A stretch of DNA of 48,340 bases from Fidelibacterota bacterium. GTDB taxonomy: Bacteria; Fidelibacterota; UBA8477; JABMPR01. The position numbers and the translations under genes are program-made. How positions within the stretch are numbered: position 1 is the stretch's first letter; each line of letters begins with the position of its first letter. The stretch is from contig JABIFG010000308.1 of assembly GCA_018650795.1 (NCBI GenBank), positions 1 to 48,340 of the forward strand, read 5' to 3'. This document shows, piece by piece, positions 24,632-34,377 of the stretch. The notes below the pieces were generated by a model, which searched no databases, was not told the origin of the DNA, and was given only the letters and a program-made list of their open reading frames with translations.

Positions 24632-25108
24632 ATGTTTGATATAATTAAATATAGCATCTTTGGCTTGCTGGTTCTCATCTTTCAGTGGATGCTAGGTGAT
24701 ATATTCAGTATCTACGGTCTCACACCAAGTTTTCTGGTTATCTTTATTATCTACGTGGGATTGACCCATAGCCAACTAAATGCCATCTGGTTGGGATTCT
24801 TTTTAGGCTTTATCATTGATGCCCTTACAGGAACAGATATGATGGGGTTAACTGCTCTGGCATTATCCACCGTAGGTTATTTGTCTGGTATATTCCATGG
24901 GCGTATCGTTAGAATTCCAGTTATTGTTCAATATCTCCTATATGCTGGCTTTCTGCTCGTATTCTTCATAATTACGGTCATGATATCTCTTCAGGATTCA
25001 CAGTTTGCTACAGGTAATATTGTTTTTCTGATCCTATTGCCAAAAACCCTGTACACAATGGCCTTACTCAGCGGAAGTTTTATAGTTCTTCGAGTCGGTG
25101 CAGAGTAA
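24632..25108 (+). CDS. mreD: Rod-shape-determining protein MreD
   Basis: A 158-residue integral membrane protein with five or six hydrophobic segments. It shows the typical MreD features of the GLTHSQLNAIWLGFFLGFIIDALTG region, named here only by its ends at about 44-70. It belongs to the elongasome with MreC. The gene starts one base after mreC and its stop overlaps the start of the PBP2 gene, as expected for a tightly coupled operon. It was assigned by context as much as by sequence, since MreD is poorly conserved. Confidence 0.88.
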   Translation: MFDIIKYSIFGLLVLIFQWMLGDIFSIYGLTPSFLVIFIIYVGLTHSQLNAIWLGFFLGFIIDALTGTDMMGLTALALSTVGYLSGIFHGRIVRIPVIVQYLLYAGFLLVFFIITVMISLQDSQFATGNIVFLILLPKTLYTMALLSGSFIVLRVGAE

Positions 25109-26886
25109 TGCTCCAAGGCAGGAATATCGTTGAGGGCTGGAGGTCGCTCCTGGTCCACGGTCTTCTGGTACTTCTTTTTCTGATACTTATCGGTCGTTAT
25201 TACTACTTAATGATCGTATTTCATGAGAAATATGCTGAAAAAGCTACTGCCAATCACATTCGCGCTGTGCCTGTACTTGCCTCACGCGGCGTTATTTATG
25301 ACCGTGCAGGAAATCTCATTGTTGACAATGCTCCCAGTTATACCATTTCTGTTATACCCATTGAAGTAAAAGACAAGCCACAATCCTTGGAACAATTATC
25401 AAGCATTATGGAAATTTCTGTTGAGGAAATCAACCGTCGTATTGTCAAGAATCGTCGGGGGAATTTTGCACCAGCAAAAGTATTCAGTAGAGTCCCTTTT
25501 GAAAAAATATCCTACTTACAGGAGCATCGTCTTGAACTCATTGGTGTAACCTACAGTATTGAGCCCATTAGAAATTATGTATCTGATTTAGATCTATCCC
25601 ATGCTCTGGGTTACACTCGAGAGATCAATCGTGACGATCTGAATCGATTCAAGAAGGAATCCGACTATCAACCTGGTGACCAGGTCGGTTGGAAAGGTCT
25701 GGAAAAATATTATGAATCAGATTTACATGGCCAGCGGGGTTTTAGATATATAGAAGTAAATGCCCTGGGTCAGGAAATTGGTGAGCTTGAAGATAGAGCT
25801 CCTATCAATCCTATTCCCGGTCATGATCTCATCCTGAGTATTGATTCGTATATCCAGAGAGCCGTTGAAAAAGCCCTGGCAGATTCATCAGGATCTGTTG
25901 TGATTCTAAATCATAAAACCGGTGAGATTTTAGCCTATGCCAGTCGGCCAGGATATGATCTTGAAATGCTTTCCGGTAGGATATCCTCAAAGGACTGGAA
26001 TGCACTTTTACAGGACCCTCGTAAGCCTCTGTACGATAGGGGAATACAGGGTCTCTATCCTGCTGGCTCAACTTTAAAGCCATTAGCCGCACTCTATTCG
26101 CTTGAAAATCATTCGAATGCTAAGGACCGTACCTATATGTGTCGTGGAAGTTACCGGCTTGGGAACCGTTCATTTGGCTGTTGGAAAAAAACTGGACATG
26201 GCAAGATGAACCTCCATGATGCATTACAGCAATCATGTAATGTTTATTTTTTCAATCTTATACAAGATATTGGTCTTGAGGATTGGGCCCATATTGCTCG
26301 TGAGTTTGGCTTTGGGAAACGCACCAATATTGATATTCCCGGTGAGAATAAAGGTTTAGTTCCTGACACAAAATATATGAATCGTAAATACGGTCAAAAT
26401 CAATGGACGCGGGGCAATCTCCTGAATATCGTGGTGGGTCAGGGTGATGTATTGGTTACTCCGCTGCAATTGGCCCAGTTTGCAGGCATGTTAGCTCAGC
26501 GTGGAACCCAATTTCAACCCCATTTCGTTAATCAGGTAGTTTCCAAGAATAGTGACATTATCATGGAAAACATTTCCCCCTCAAAAGATAGGGTGACTGC
26601 CTCAAAGGACTCCTGGGATTTTATTCATCAGGCTATGTGGGATGTAGTAAATGGTAAAAAGGGAACCGCAAAAGCGGCACGTCAAAAAGAGTGGGATATA
26701 TACGGTAAAACAGGTACAGCCCAAAATCCTCATGGTGAAGATCATGCCTGGTTTATTGGATTTAGTCTTGATGAACGTTACCCTTACTCATGGGCTGTAC
26801 TTTTGGAAAACGGTGGTGGCGGTGGTGGTAAAGCTGCACCGCTCATTGGGAAAGTACTTAGAAGCATTGCGAAAAGACCTTCATGA
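25108..26886 (+). CDS. mrdA: Penicillin-binding protein 2 (elongasome transpeptidase)
   Basis: A 592-residue class B penicillin-binding protein that cross-links peptidoglycan during cell elongation. One membrane anchor (about 14-34) is followed by the pedestal domain (SRGVIYDRAGNLIVDN, about 58-73). The transpeptidase domain carries the three active-site motifs: Ser321-Thr-Leu-Lys324, Ser376-Cys-Asn378 and Lys534-Thr-Gly536. It sits between mreD and rodA, with which it forms the SEDS-PBP pair. The start overlaps the mreD stop, and its stop overlaps the rodA start as ATGA. Confidence 0.96.
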   Translation: MLQGRNIVEGWRSLLVHGLLVLLFLILIGRYYYLMIVFHEKYAEKATANHIRAVPVLASRGVIYDRAGNLIVDNAPSYTISVIPIEVKDKPQSLEQLSSIMEISVEEINRRIVKNRRGNFAPAKVFSRVPFEKISYLQEHRLELIGVTYSIEPIRNYVSDLDLSHALGYTREINRDDLNRFKKESDYQPGDQVGWKGLEKYYESDLHGQRGFRYIEVNALGQEIGELEDRAPINPIPGHDLILSIDSYIQRAVEKALADSSGSVVILNHKTGEILAYASRPGYDLEMLSGRISSKDWNALLQDPRKPLYDRGIQGLYPAGSTLKPLAALYSLENHSNAKDRTYMCRGSYRLGNRSFGCWKKTGHGKMNLHDALQQSCNVYFFNLIQDIGLEDWAHIAREFGFGKRTNIDIPGENKGLVPDTKYMNRKYGQNQWTRGNLLNIVVGQGDVLVTPLQLAQFAGMLAQRGTQFQPHFVNQVVSKNSDIIMENISPSKDRVTASKDSWDFIHQAMWDVVNGKKGTAKAARQKEWDIYGKTGTAQNPHGEDHAWFIGFSLDERYPYSWAVLLENGGGGGGKAAPLIGKVLRSIAKRPS

Positions 26887-28115
26887 ATATAAGCAGCTAT
26901 ATCATTGTCAAACTAAAAGAGCTGGAGTGGAGTACGCTCATATTGGTTCTTATCTTATCTGCCAGTGGCTTACTGGCCATTTACAGTATTGAAGCTCAGC
27001 ACGATTCCAGTGCTGGATATTTTCTCAGGCAAAGCATCTGGACCATTATTGGTATAGTGTTATTTCTAACAGCTTATTTTATACCGCGTAAAGTCATTCA
27101 TAATTTGACATATCCAGCCTATGGAATTGGAATCGTCTTGTTGTTTATTCCCATACTTATGAAAAGTGGTGGGTCAGTGAGTCGATGGATAGTTATTGGC
27201 AGTATTGGAATTCAACCATCCGAGTTTATGAAAATCTTCCTGCTCCTGGCGCTGGCAAAATATTTTGCAGATCATAAGAAACGACTTGCAACCCTGAAAG
27301 AGTTGATGACTCCTGTGGCTATGACCCTGGGACCCACCATACTTGTCCTAGCCCAACCTGATTTGGGAACCGCTTTGGTATACTTTGGGATATTGATTGT
27401 TATCATTTTTTGGGCGGGCATAAAACCACTCCATTTCTTCCTCCTGCTGGCACCTATTGCCTCCATGCTAGCGGCTTTTCAGACAATTTCTTTCTTTCTC
27501 TGGATGGGAGTCATAATAGTCGTTCTCTATTTCAACCATCTTCCATTCTGGACAAAAATAATGAACTTCTTTATTAATGTTGGGCTGGGTGGAATAACAA
27601 ACCTGCTTTGGGCATTGCTAAAACCCTACCAGCAGCAAAGAATTCTTTCCATGATTGATTCCGATTCTGATCCGCTTGGTGCAGGATATCAGGTTTCCCA
27701 ATCTTTGACAGCATTTGGTTCAGGTGGTCCTTTCGGAAAAGGATTGGGCGAGGGTACCCAAACCCATCTGAAGTTCCTGCCAGAGCAACATACAGATTTC
27801 ATTATGAGTGTGATTGGCGAAGAATTTGGGTTTGTTGGCGTTATGGTAGTTCTGACTCTTTTCTATCTTCTTATCGCCAGATTAATTACACAAGCATATA
27901 ACAGCAAATTCAGATTTGATAGTGTCATTCTAATCGGAATTGCCACTATTTACATTTTTCACGTATTTGTAAACCTCGGAATGATAGTTGGCATCATGCC
28001 CGTGACAGGAATTCCATTGCCGTTTATTAGTTATGGAGGATCATTTATGATTACTTCTATGATTTTGGCTGGTCTTTCGGTCAATATGTCCTCAGTTCGA
28101 CGGGCCGTTGGGTAG
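26883..28115 (+). CDS. rodA: SEDS glycosyltransferase RodA
   Basis: A 410-residue polytopic membrane protein of the FtsW/RodA/SpoVE family, polymerising lipid II glycan strands in partnership with PBP2. It has about ten membrane segments, the conserved QPSEFMKIFLLLALAKYFA region (about 111-126), QPDLGTALV, LPEQHTDFIMSVIGEEFGF (about 299-317) and GIPLPFISYGGS near the end. It is somewhat longer than many RodA proteins because of extra hydrophobic sequence at about 195-245. It is the last gene of the mre operon; no strong terminator is seen in the 113 bases that follow. Confidence 0.95.
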   Translation: MNISSYIIVKLKELEWSTLILVLILSASGLLAIYSIEAQHDSSAGYFLRQSIWTIIGIVLFLTAYFIPRKVIHNLTYPAYGIGIVLLFIPILMKSGGSVSRWIVIGSIGIQPSEFMKIFLLLALAKYFADHKKRLATLKELMTPVAMTLGPTILVLAQPDLGTALVYFGILIVIIFWAGIKPLHFFLLLAPIASMLAAFQTISFFLWMGVIIVVLYFNHLPFWTKIMNFFINVGLGGITNLLWALLKPYQQQRILSMIDSDSDPLGAGYQVSQSLTAFGSGGPFGKGLGEGTQTHLKFLPEQHTDFIMSVIGEEFGFVGVMVVLTLFYLLIARLITQAYNSKFRFDSVILIGIATIYIFHVFVNLGMIVGIMPVTGIPLPFISYGGSFMITSMILAGLSVNMSSVRRAVG

Positions 28116-28228
28116 TGCCTCAAGCCCCCTGAAACCACTACATTTAGCGTTGCGAGACCCTGTGGTGAGGTTAAATTGACGCCCGTATGATTTCTTGTCT
28201 TAACTCCCAGCAGAAAGTGGCTTAAGCA

Positions 28229-29398
28229 ATGTACAAAAGAACGTTCGCTCTTATTTTGATACTATCTCTCATCGTTGGTTGTGGCGGTTCGAAAGAACTA
28301 CAGCAGGAAATTGATGATGTAAAACAAGGTAGCCAAGGCACAGACAGTACTCTAGTTGTGCTTGATGCAAGGCTGAAAGAGTTCTCTCAAGAAGTAAAAG
28401 CGATGCGTGAAACATACAATGAGAACCATATTAGTCTTGAAAATCTGTATAAGCTGAATGCTGAATCCAAGCGATCTATCGACGAATTATCCTCTGAAAT
28501 TGATGGTAAATTGGCCAACGAGCGTAGTCGCACAGATTCTGTGACAAGTGAATCTGCTAAAACGAGCGGCGAACAGATTGCAGGACTCCAGGCTGAGCAG
28601 ACAGGCCTTAGAGAGTCAATCACAGGACTAGGTACTTCCATCCAAAACACTCAATTTCAGGTGGATAGTATTTACGCTACCATGGATCCAGCAAAAATTG
28701 CAGTTCTGGAAGAAAATCTGCTCAATATTGTAAGTCAGTTTTCCCTTTTAGATTCATCATTTTCTGAATATCAGTTAAATGTAGCGGATCATATGATGAG
28801 TTCCGAGGATCAGCTAGGCACATTAGAGCTGAACGCAAAAGTACAGGATAGTTCAAATTACGATATTCTATCCCAACTTGTATTTCTTGAGAATAAAATT
28901 ATTTCACTCACAAATTCATTTAATGAGCTTATGGCAATGCCATCGACTACGCCTAATATTGTTAGAACACCTCAGACCCAGACACAGATGCCACGTCCAC
29001 AATCATCTGCGACTGCCAAGATGGATTATGAGACATATAAGCAACATTATATCGATGCCTTGAGCTCGTATCAGAATGGTGATTTCATGGGCGCCATCGA
29101 CGCGTTTGAGATGTTGATTCTAAATGATTCACAAAATGACTATGCCGATAATGCCCAATACTGGGTCGGAGAGTCATACTATGCCTTAGACGAATACTCA
29201 AGGGCCATAGAGGCATTTAGAAAAGTGATGCAATTCAATGATTCCAATAAAGCCGATGCTGCACAATTCAAGATTGGATATTCCTACCTAAATAGCGGGG
29301 ATAAAGCCCGCGGTTACGATGAATTAGAACGGCTTCTGGATATGTTCCCTGAAAGTTCCTATCGGGAAAAAGTCAAGCAAATCCTCGCCTCCAGATAA
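28229..29398 (+). CDS. CpoB/YbgF-like lipoprotein with coiled coil and TPR repeats
   Basis: A 389-residue lipoprotein (lipobox Cys18 in LIVGCGG). A long, mainly coiled-coil region spans about 20-240 (heptad-like LQQEIDDVKQG, SEIDGKLANERS, LLDSSFSEYQL). A proline-threonine-rich linker covers about 243-265. Tol-Pal system protein CpoB/YbgF-type TPR repeats fill about 270-389 (YQNGDFMGAIDAFE, NAQYWVGESYYALDEYSRAI, AAQFKIGYSYLNSGDKAR). CpoB couples outer-membrane constriction with peptidoglycan synthesis in proteobacteria. No tol genes are in the window, but it lies directly behind the mre operon. The coiled coil is much longer than in E. coli CpoB. Confidence 0.82.
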   Translation: MYKRTFALILILSLIVGCGGSKELQQEIDDVKQGSQGTDSTLVVLDARLKEFSQEVKAMRETYNENHISLENLYKLNAESKRSIDELSSEIDGKLANERSRTDSVTSESAKTSGEQIAGLQAEQTGLRESITGLGTSIQNTQFQVDSIYATMDPAKIAVLEENLLNIVSQFSLLDSSFSEYQLNVADHMMSSEDQLGTLELNAKVQDSSNYDILSQLVFLENKIISLTNSFNELMAMPSTTPNIVRTPQTQTQMPRPQSSATAKMDYETYKQHYIDALSSYQNGDFMGAIDAFEMLILNDSQNDYADNAQYWVGESYYALDEYSRAIEAFRKVMQFNDSNKADAAQFKIGYSYLNSGDKARGYDELERLLDMFPESSYREKVKQILASR

Positions 29399-29422
29399 TA
29401 GGTTATATAAAAAAAGAAATTT

Positions 29423-30256
29423 ATGCCAACAAAAATTTACTATCTCTCCTCAGAAGTATCTCCCTTTTCTGAGGCCACAGACCTTGCCAAAATATCCAAC
29501 AAAGTTCCTACTCATTTCCAAGAAAAAAAGCAGGACTTTAGGATTTTCACTCCTCGCTATGGTTTTGTCAGCGAACGTCGCTACGTTATTCGTGAAGTTA
29601 TCCGTCTTAAAGAAATTGAAGTCGAGTTTAAAGGTGAAGTTGGATTTGGAGCTGCAAAATCAGCCTTCGTCCCTTCGACCCGTGTCCAGGTCTACTTTAT
29701 GGAATACCAGCCTTATTTTGGTGGCAAAAATAAAACGTTATATAAAGTTGCTGAAAACCGCTACAATCAGCGAAATGCTGAAAAATATTTCTATTTCTCA
29801 AAAATTGCAATTGAGAACCTGACCTATCTATACTGGCAACCAGAATTTATCCTTTGTAATGACTGGACGACTGCCATGGTTCCCATTCTATTTAAGACTG
29901 TTTATGCTGAGGAAGAGTTTTTCACAGACATGAAAACTGTCCTTAACCTGGTGAACATAGAAGAGATGGGAAAAGTGGCTGCTAAGCAGTACGAAATGGC
30001 CGGTTTGGAACCTGAAGATTATGCTGGCTATGAGGACAATTTACTTGGGCTTGCCATTAAGCATGCTGATCATATCATCAGCATTTCCATTACTGGAAAA
30101 AGCAATAAGGAAAAAATTGAGAAGCATAGCAAGATCCAAGAAGCTTTAAAGGCAACTGGAAAAAAAGTTAAATATTTCACTATCTCCGATGAAAGTGAAG
30201 AGGAATGGCAACAGCTCAATATGGATTTGGAAACATTCTTTGGAGTTGAGTATTAA
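29423..30256 (+). CDS. Half-size glycogen/starch synthase-like protein (N-terminal GT5 domain only)
   Basis: A 277-residue protein matching the N-terminal catalytic domain of GT5 glycogen/starch synthases: YYLSSEVSPFSEATDLAKI (6-24), RIFTPRYGFV (about 40-49), YFSKIAIENL and WQPEFILCNDWTTAMVPIL (about 138-156). Two things are missing. The ADP-glucose-binding K-x-G-G-L is EATDL here, and the whole C-terminal Rossmann half (about 200 residues in the family) is absent. Similar short proteins are, as far as I recall, conserved in Bacteroidetes. A non-catalytic or regulatory role is more likely than glycogen synthesis. A strong terminator follows at 30294. Confidence 0.72.
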   Translation: MPTKIYYLSSEVSPFSEATDLAKISNKVPTHFQEKKQDFRIFTPRYGFVSERRYVIREVIRLKEIEVEFKGEVGFGAAKSAFVPSTRVQVYFMEYQPYFGGKNKTLYKVAENRYNQRNAEKYFYFSKIAIENLTYLYWQPEFILCNDWTTAMVPILFKTVYAEEEFFTDMKTVLNLVNIEEMGKVAAKQYEMAGLEPEDYAGYEDNLLGLAIKHADHIISISITGKSNKEKIEKHSKIQEALKATGKKVKYFTISDESEEEWQQLNMDLETFFGVEY

Positions 30257-30293
30257 AACTCTGAATATTGACAGTGTTGACTCTAAACCATCT

Positions 30294-30325
30294 GAGTTAA
30301 GTGTTTGAACATTTAACTCTTTTTT
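30294..30325 (+). terminator. Rho-independent terminator or attenuator
   Basis: GAGTTAAGTGT (30294-30304) pairs with ACATTTAACTC (30309-30319, one G-U pair) around a 4-base loop, followed by TCTTTTTT. It stands only 11 bases before the ATG of the next gene, so the lipoprotein operon behind it either has a promoter inside or depends on readthrough. Confidence 0.8.
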
Positions 30326-30335
30326 AAAGGGGCTT

Positions 30336-31451
30336 ATGAAAATCCGGATTCCTTTTGCAGTTGCTTTAACCGCACTTATCCTATGGTCTTGCGATGAACC
30401 CATCGCCTACGACAACGATAGTTTTACCTACAACCCATTTATCTTTACTGAAGATACCCTGAATAATGTTACTTCAATTGCATCAGGTGATGCTGATATT
30501 GATTGGGGCTCACACTTCAGATCCTGGATTGGTGATACTGATTACTACAAGTCAGGTTTTACCGTTGAGTTTGTTTTTTCTGATACAGCTTTGGATATTG
30601 CTGGAGTAGATAGTATAAATTTTCAGATTCAACATGTAAAAACATACCCCCAGGATGGATCTGATACGCTAGGCTCCACTCATTCCACTTTTGGATATTA
30701 TGAAACTATGGATCAAGCCATTGATATTGAAAGCTCATTCTATGGTAATTTCCTGGGTACAGATACAATGAATATTTCTGGAGGTAGCAATTTCTGGAGT
30801 TACACTTTACCAGCCGATTTGATAGTACATGGTGATACCAGCGTGAGCCTGGGTGTATTCCCGGCCGCTACTGATTATCTCTCCTCTGTGTATGGCGGGG
30901 GATCGGTATCAAGACCTTCGCTTAGTTTCTTTTTTCATGAGGCTGATTCTGCTGGAGATGACAGTGCTACATCCATAACATTTTTGGCGGATACTCTCCA
31001 CATGCATTTCACTGAAAAGTCTACCTTCTTTGATCGATCCCAATTTGAGTATATCAGTCAATTAAAAACTGATTCTGTGCGATTTACACTGAATCTGATT
31101 GATTTCGATGTTGAGGGGGATACGCTGCAGCATATTATCAATTCCAGCATTTTGCCTGCTATTGACGATATGGCTTCAGCGCTGTACATGCCAGATAGCG
31201 TGTTCAGATTCAGTATGAGTGTTGAAGAACCTATCTCAGGACTGACTACAACTATAGAATATGGCGGAGACGGTTACAATGCCAATGAAGTGAAATATCT
31301 CGTCCAGGCTGCCCTTGATGCTGAAAAAACTGAAATGGACCTGATTCTTCGTTCTACCAATCCTGGTTATAATCCTGGATATATAGCTATTTCAAAAGAT
31401 GTGACCCAATCAGCACTATATGTGAAAGCTTCCATGGCGGTGCAACCATGA
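30336..31451 (+). CDS. Lipoprotein of unknown function
   Basis: A 371-residue lipoprotein (signal 1-18, lipobox Cys19 in LILWSCDEP). I do not recognise a family with certainty. The mature part is acidic and beta-rich, with many Asp-Thr and Ser-Asp pairs, like surface or periplasmic domains of FCB lipoproteins (for example DUF4270-type). Short repeated motifs are absent. Its stop overlaps the start of the following outer-membrane protein gene by 4 bases (ATGA), so the two are translationally coupled and probably act together. A GGGG run three bases before the ATG is the likely ribosome binding site. Confidence 0.7.
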   Translation: MKIRIPFAVALTALILWSCDEPIAYDNDSFTYNPFIFTEDTLNNVTSIASGDADIDWGSHFRSWIGDTDYYKSGFTVEFVFSDTALDIAGVDSINFQIQHVKTYPQDGSDTLGSTHSTFGYYETMDQAIDIESSFYGNFLGTDTMNISGGSNFWSYTLPADLIVHGDTSVSLGVFPAATDYLSSVYGGGSVSRPSLSFFFHEADSAGDDSATSITFLADTLHMHFTEKSTFFDRSQFEYISQLKTDSVRFTLNLIDFDVEGDTLQHIINSSILPAIDDMASALYMPDSVFRFSMSVEEPISGLTTTIEYGGDGYNANEVKYLVQAALDAEKTEMDLILRSTNPGYNPGYIAISKDVTQSALYVKASMAVQP

Positions 31452-32626
31452 AAAAGATAATAATTCTTATTCTCGTGCTGGCCTATTCTCTCATGGGACA
31501 ATCAGCCTATTATCGTCTCGGTTATGGTGATATTTTCCCAACAACTGGTCCATTTAGCAGTAGTCTTGGGCATGGTGCAGTAGCACTTGGTGACTCCACC
31601 CGTATCGCAACCCAGAATCCAGCAGCTCTGAGCAGCTCGAATAAAGTCCACTTTGGTGTAACTCTTGGCTCAGAATTCAGATCGATAAATAGTACTGTGT
31701 CAAACAATACCAGATTGGAACAGCTTTATCTCAGCTTCCCTGTAGGTAAAAGATTTGGGATGAGTCTGGGAACCCAGGCCATTGCCGATTTTGCATCCGA
31801 ATATGCCTTTAGTCTTGGTCTCGGTACCTTCTCTGAACACTCTGAAGGAGGCATCTGGGACTATCACATTGGTCTGGGATATGACCTCTCATCAAGTATG
31901 AGACTCGGTCTGAAACTACACACTTTCCAGGGGCTCCTAAGACGTGAAACCAGGGTTCAATTGGACGATAGCCAGGAACTCTATGTGGTCAAAGGTGATA
32001 TCTCAGGCAGAAGTATTGAAGCAGGAGTCATCTCAAATTTAAGAGAGAAGGTTTCCCTCGGATTGACAGTGAATATTCCCTACGATAAACCCACTCTATC
32101 AGGTCGGGATAGTCTGGCCGGCTCTGGAGCTTATGTTGACCTTGAAGAAGAGCTGGGTGCCTGGCCAACTACTATCAAATTTGGAGTTATCTACCATCAT
32201 TCAGAAACCATGAATTTCATGGCCGGGATTGGACAGCAACTCTTTTCTGAATCTGGCTTTGATGATGCGCAGGTATTCAGCCTGCCTGAGGGCTGGAGTA
32301 CTACACCCGTAGCATCATTTCAACTTGCTATGCAAAAATTACCAACCGACAGAACCTCCCGTTATTGGACCAAGAGAACAGGGTGGCATGCCGGGGTTTC
32401 AATTAAGAATTATTACTTGATGCCAGCTTCAGGGAATATGATTTATGAGTATTCATTAATATCTGGTACCAATCTCGAACTAAGAAATGGTAGAAGTATG
32501 TTTGAACTATCTGGAGAATTTGGATCTCGTGGGGGAGAAGAAAGTCTGCCGGAAGAATTATTTGCCAGGATGAAACTGGGAATTCAAATCAATGATATGT
32601 GGTTTAGAAAAGTTAAAAGAAGATGA
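31448..32626 (+). CDS. Outer-membrane beta-barrel protein
   Basis: A 392-residue exported protein with signal peptide 1-17 (ends SLMGQ-SAYY). The start of the mature part, LGYGDIFPTTGPFSSSLGHGAVALGDSTRIATQNPAAL, shown here by its limits 22-59, resembles the N-terminus of PorV/FadL-like barrels (glycine-rich, then an N-P-A-x-L motif). The rest alternates amphipathic strands typical of a 12-16-strand barrel (for example KFGVIYHHSETMNFMAGIG). A charged C-terminus WFRKVKRR is unusual for a barrel. It is coupled to the lipoprotein gene before it and lies 10 bases before the TPR gene. Function unknown. Confidence 0.72.
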   Translation: MKKIIILILVLAYSLMGQSAYYRLGYGDIFPTTGPFSSSLGHGAVALGDSTRIATQNPAALSSSNKVHFGVTLGSEFRSINSTVSNNTRLEQLYLSFPVGKRFGMSLGTQAIADFASEYAFSLGLGTFSEHSEGGIWDYHIGLGYDLSSSMRLGLKLHTFQGLLRRETRVQLDDSQELYVVKGDISGRSIEAGVISNLREKVSLGLTVNIPYDKPTLSGRDSLAGSGAYVDLEEELGAWPTTIKFGVIYHHSETMNFMAGIGQQLFSESGFDDAQVFSLPEGWSTTPVASFQLAMQKLPTDRTSRYWTKRTGWHAGVSIKNYYLMPASGNMIYEYSLISGTNLELRNGRSMFELSGEFGSRGGEESLPEELFARMKLGIQINDMWFRKVKRR

Positions 32627-32636
32627 GGGTTAACTC

Positions 32637-33911
32637 ATGAAGTTTAAAGGTGTATCAATATTTGCCATGAGTCTAATGGTATTTACGATGGTTATATCAG
32701 CATGCATGCCACCACAGGCTACCGCTGAAGAACTTGCTGCCATGGAAAAGGCACGCAAGGACTCTGTCCGAAAAGCCAATTCACGTTACTGTATGAAGCA
32801 TTTAAGTTTTGCTACGGAGTACTATAAGAACAAAGCTTATACCGATGCCTTGTATAACTATAATAAATTATTTGAATATGAGTGTGTTGATGATCAAATG
32901 GCACAAAATGTTTATGTCTACATGGGCAATTCTTATCGTGAATTAGATAATTTGGATACAGCAATCATATTTTATAATGAAGGTCTGAGCATTATTCCCG
33001 AGAATAAATATTTGTGGGAAAATAAGCTATTTACGCTGAAAATGATGGATGATGAAGATGCTGTACTTCAGGCCAAAGTTGATATGTACGCAGCTTTCCC
33101 TGCAGACTCAATCCTGGGTGAAGAGATTGCCGAAGATTATATCAAGTTTTCAATGTATCCAGAAGCAATTGCCATGGCAGAACACCTTCTGCTAACCAAT
33201 TCTGAAAATAAAAATCTTAGAAATATTATCCGAGAAGCCATTGAAGCTGAGGGTGGTGATGTTCGTGGATTTGTTGAAGAGGAGTATAAAAATAATCCAG
33301 GCAATATTTCTAATGCTCAGGACTATGTTCGTGTGCTCCGTGATGCAGGTGAAAATGATACAGCCATCAAAGTTTTAGAGGGAATACTTACTGTTTCTCC
33401 AGGGATGACCAACATCATGAAGGATCTCGTTGAAGCCTATCGTGAACTGGGTCAAACAAAAACTGTCATCAGCTGGCTCAAAAAATTGAATACCGCCAAT
33501 CCTGAAGACGTTCGTATCTACTTTGATATGACACAGGCCTACATCGATGATGGGCAGCTAAAATCAGCCATGTCATGGGCTGGTAAGGCTATTAAAATGG
33601 ATTCACAAAATGGACAGACCTATGCCAATCGTGCTTCAGTGTATGAAGCTGTGGGTATCGCTTGTACAGGCTCAGCTCCAGATTTTGATGATAAGCTGGT
33701 ATTTATGATGGCATATGAAGACTATAAAACTGCCAAATCAAAAGGCTATTTTAAAGCATCTAAGAAAATAGATTTTCTAAAAGAAGCTCGCATTCCTCAA
33801 AGTGGTGATTGGTTTTTCAATAGAGATGAATACGTAAAAGCAGGTAAAGCCAAGCCTAAGAAGGAGTGTTATACCTGGTTAAAACGAAGCGTTACAGCCC
33901 CTAAAAATTAA
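32637..33911 (+). CDS. TPR-repeat lipoprotein
   Basis: A 424-residue lipoprotein: signal peptide with lipobox Cys23 (VISACMPP). A short charged helix comes next (EELAAMEKARKDSVRKAN), then TPR-type repeats along most of the chain, clearest at about 56-140 (YYKNKAYTDALYNYNKLFEYE, YVYMGNSYRELDNLDTAIIFY) and about 240-335. It is probably a scaffold protein at the inner face of the outer membrane. It is the third gene of the lipoprotein-barrel-TPR set, which suggests a common complex, but no specific system can be named. Confidence 0.8.
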   Translation: MKFKGVSIFAMSLMVFTMVISACMPPQATAEELAAMEKARKDSVRKANSRYCMKHLSFATEYYKNKAYTDALYNYNKLFEYECVDDQMAQNVYVYMGNSYRELDNLDTAIIFYNEGLSIIPENKYLWENKLFTLKMMDDEDAVLQAKVDMYAAFPADSILGEEIAEDYIKFSMYPEAIAMAEHLLLTNSENKNLRNIIREAIEAEGGDVRGFVEEEYKNNPGNISNAQDYVRVLRDAGENDTAIKVLEGILTVSPGMTNIMKDLVEAYRELGQTKTVISWLKKLNTANPEDVRIYFDMTQAYIDDGQLKSAMSWAGKAIKMDSQNGQTYANRASVYEAVGIACTGSAPDFDDKLVFMMAYEDYKTAKSKGYFKASKKIDFLKEARIPQSGDWFFNRDEYVKAGKAKPKKECYTWLKRSVTAPKN

Positions 33912-33924
33912 ATAGGGTTAGACT

Positions 33925-34377
33925 ATGAACATTGCCATCGGGTGTGATCATGCCGCATTAGAGGCAAAGAGAGAGATCGTTGAATATCTCAAGTCGCTTG
34001 AGCATGTCATGTTGGATGAAGGTACCCATAGTCTAAAATCTTGTGACTATCCAGATTTTGCTGCCGCAGTTAGCCGCAAGGTTCAGGCTGGTTCTGCTGA
34101 GCGTGGTATTTTGATATGTGGGACTGGTATAGGCATGTCAATCGCAGCAAATCGTTTTAAGGGTGTGAGAGCAGCGCTGTGTTATACTGAAGAACTAGCT
34201 GAACTGAGCAGACTTCACAATGATGCAAATGTACTTTGTCTCGGTGCTCGGACACAATCTGTTGATTCCATGAAAAGTATTGTCTTACGCTGGTTAACCA
34301 CAGAGTGGGAAGGTGAAAGACATGGGAGCAGGCTTAACAAAATAGAATCCAATTCTAGAGGTCAAGATGCTGAATGA
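33925..34377 (+). CDS. rpiB: Ribose-5-phosphate isomerase B
   Basis: A 150-residue enzyme interconverting ribose 5-phosphate and ribulose 5-phosphate in the pentose phosphate pathway. It shows the family motifs GCDHAA (5-10), the catalytic-loop [13 protein letters not shown] (about 66-78) with the active-site Cys, and [12 protein letters not shown] (about 98-109). Length is normal. The ATG of glyA lies inside its last codons (11-base overlap), so rpiB, glyA and nrdR form one transcript. Pairing of rpiB with glyA is common in bacteria. Confidence 0.95.
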   Translation: MNIAIGCDHAALEAKREIVEYLKSLEHVMLDEGTHSLKSCDYPDFAAAVSRKVQAGSAERGILICGTGIGMSIAANRFKGVRAALCYTEELAELSRLHNDANVLCLGARTQSVDSMKSIVLRWLTTEWEGERHGSRLNKIESNSRGQDAE

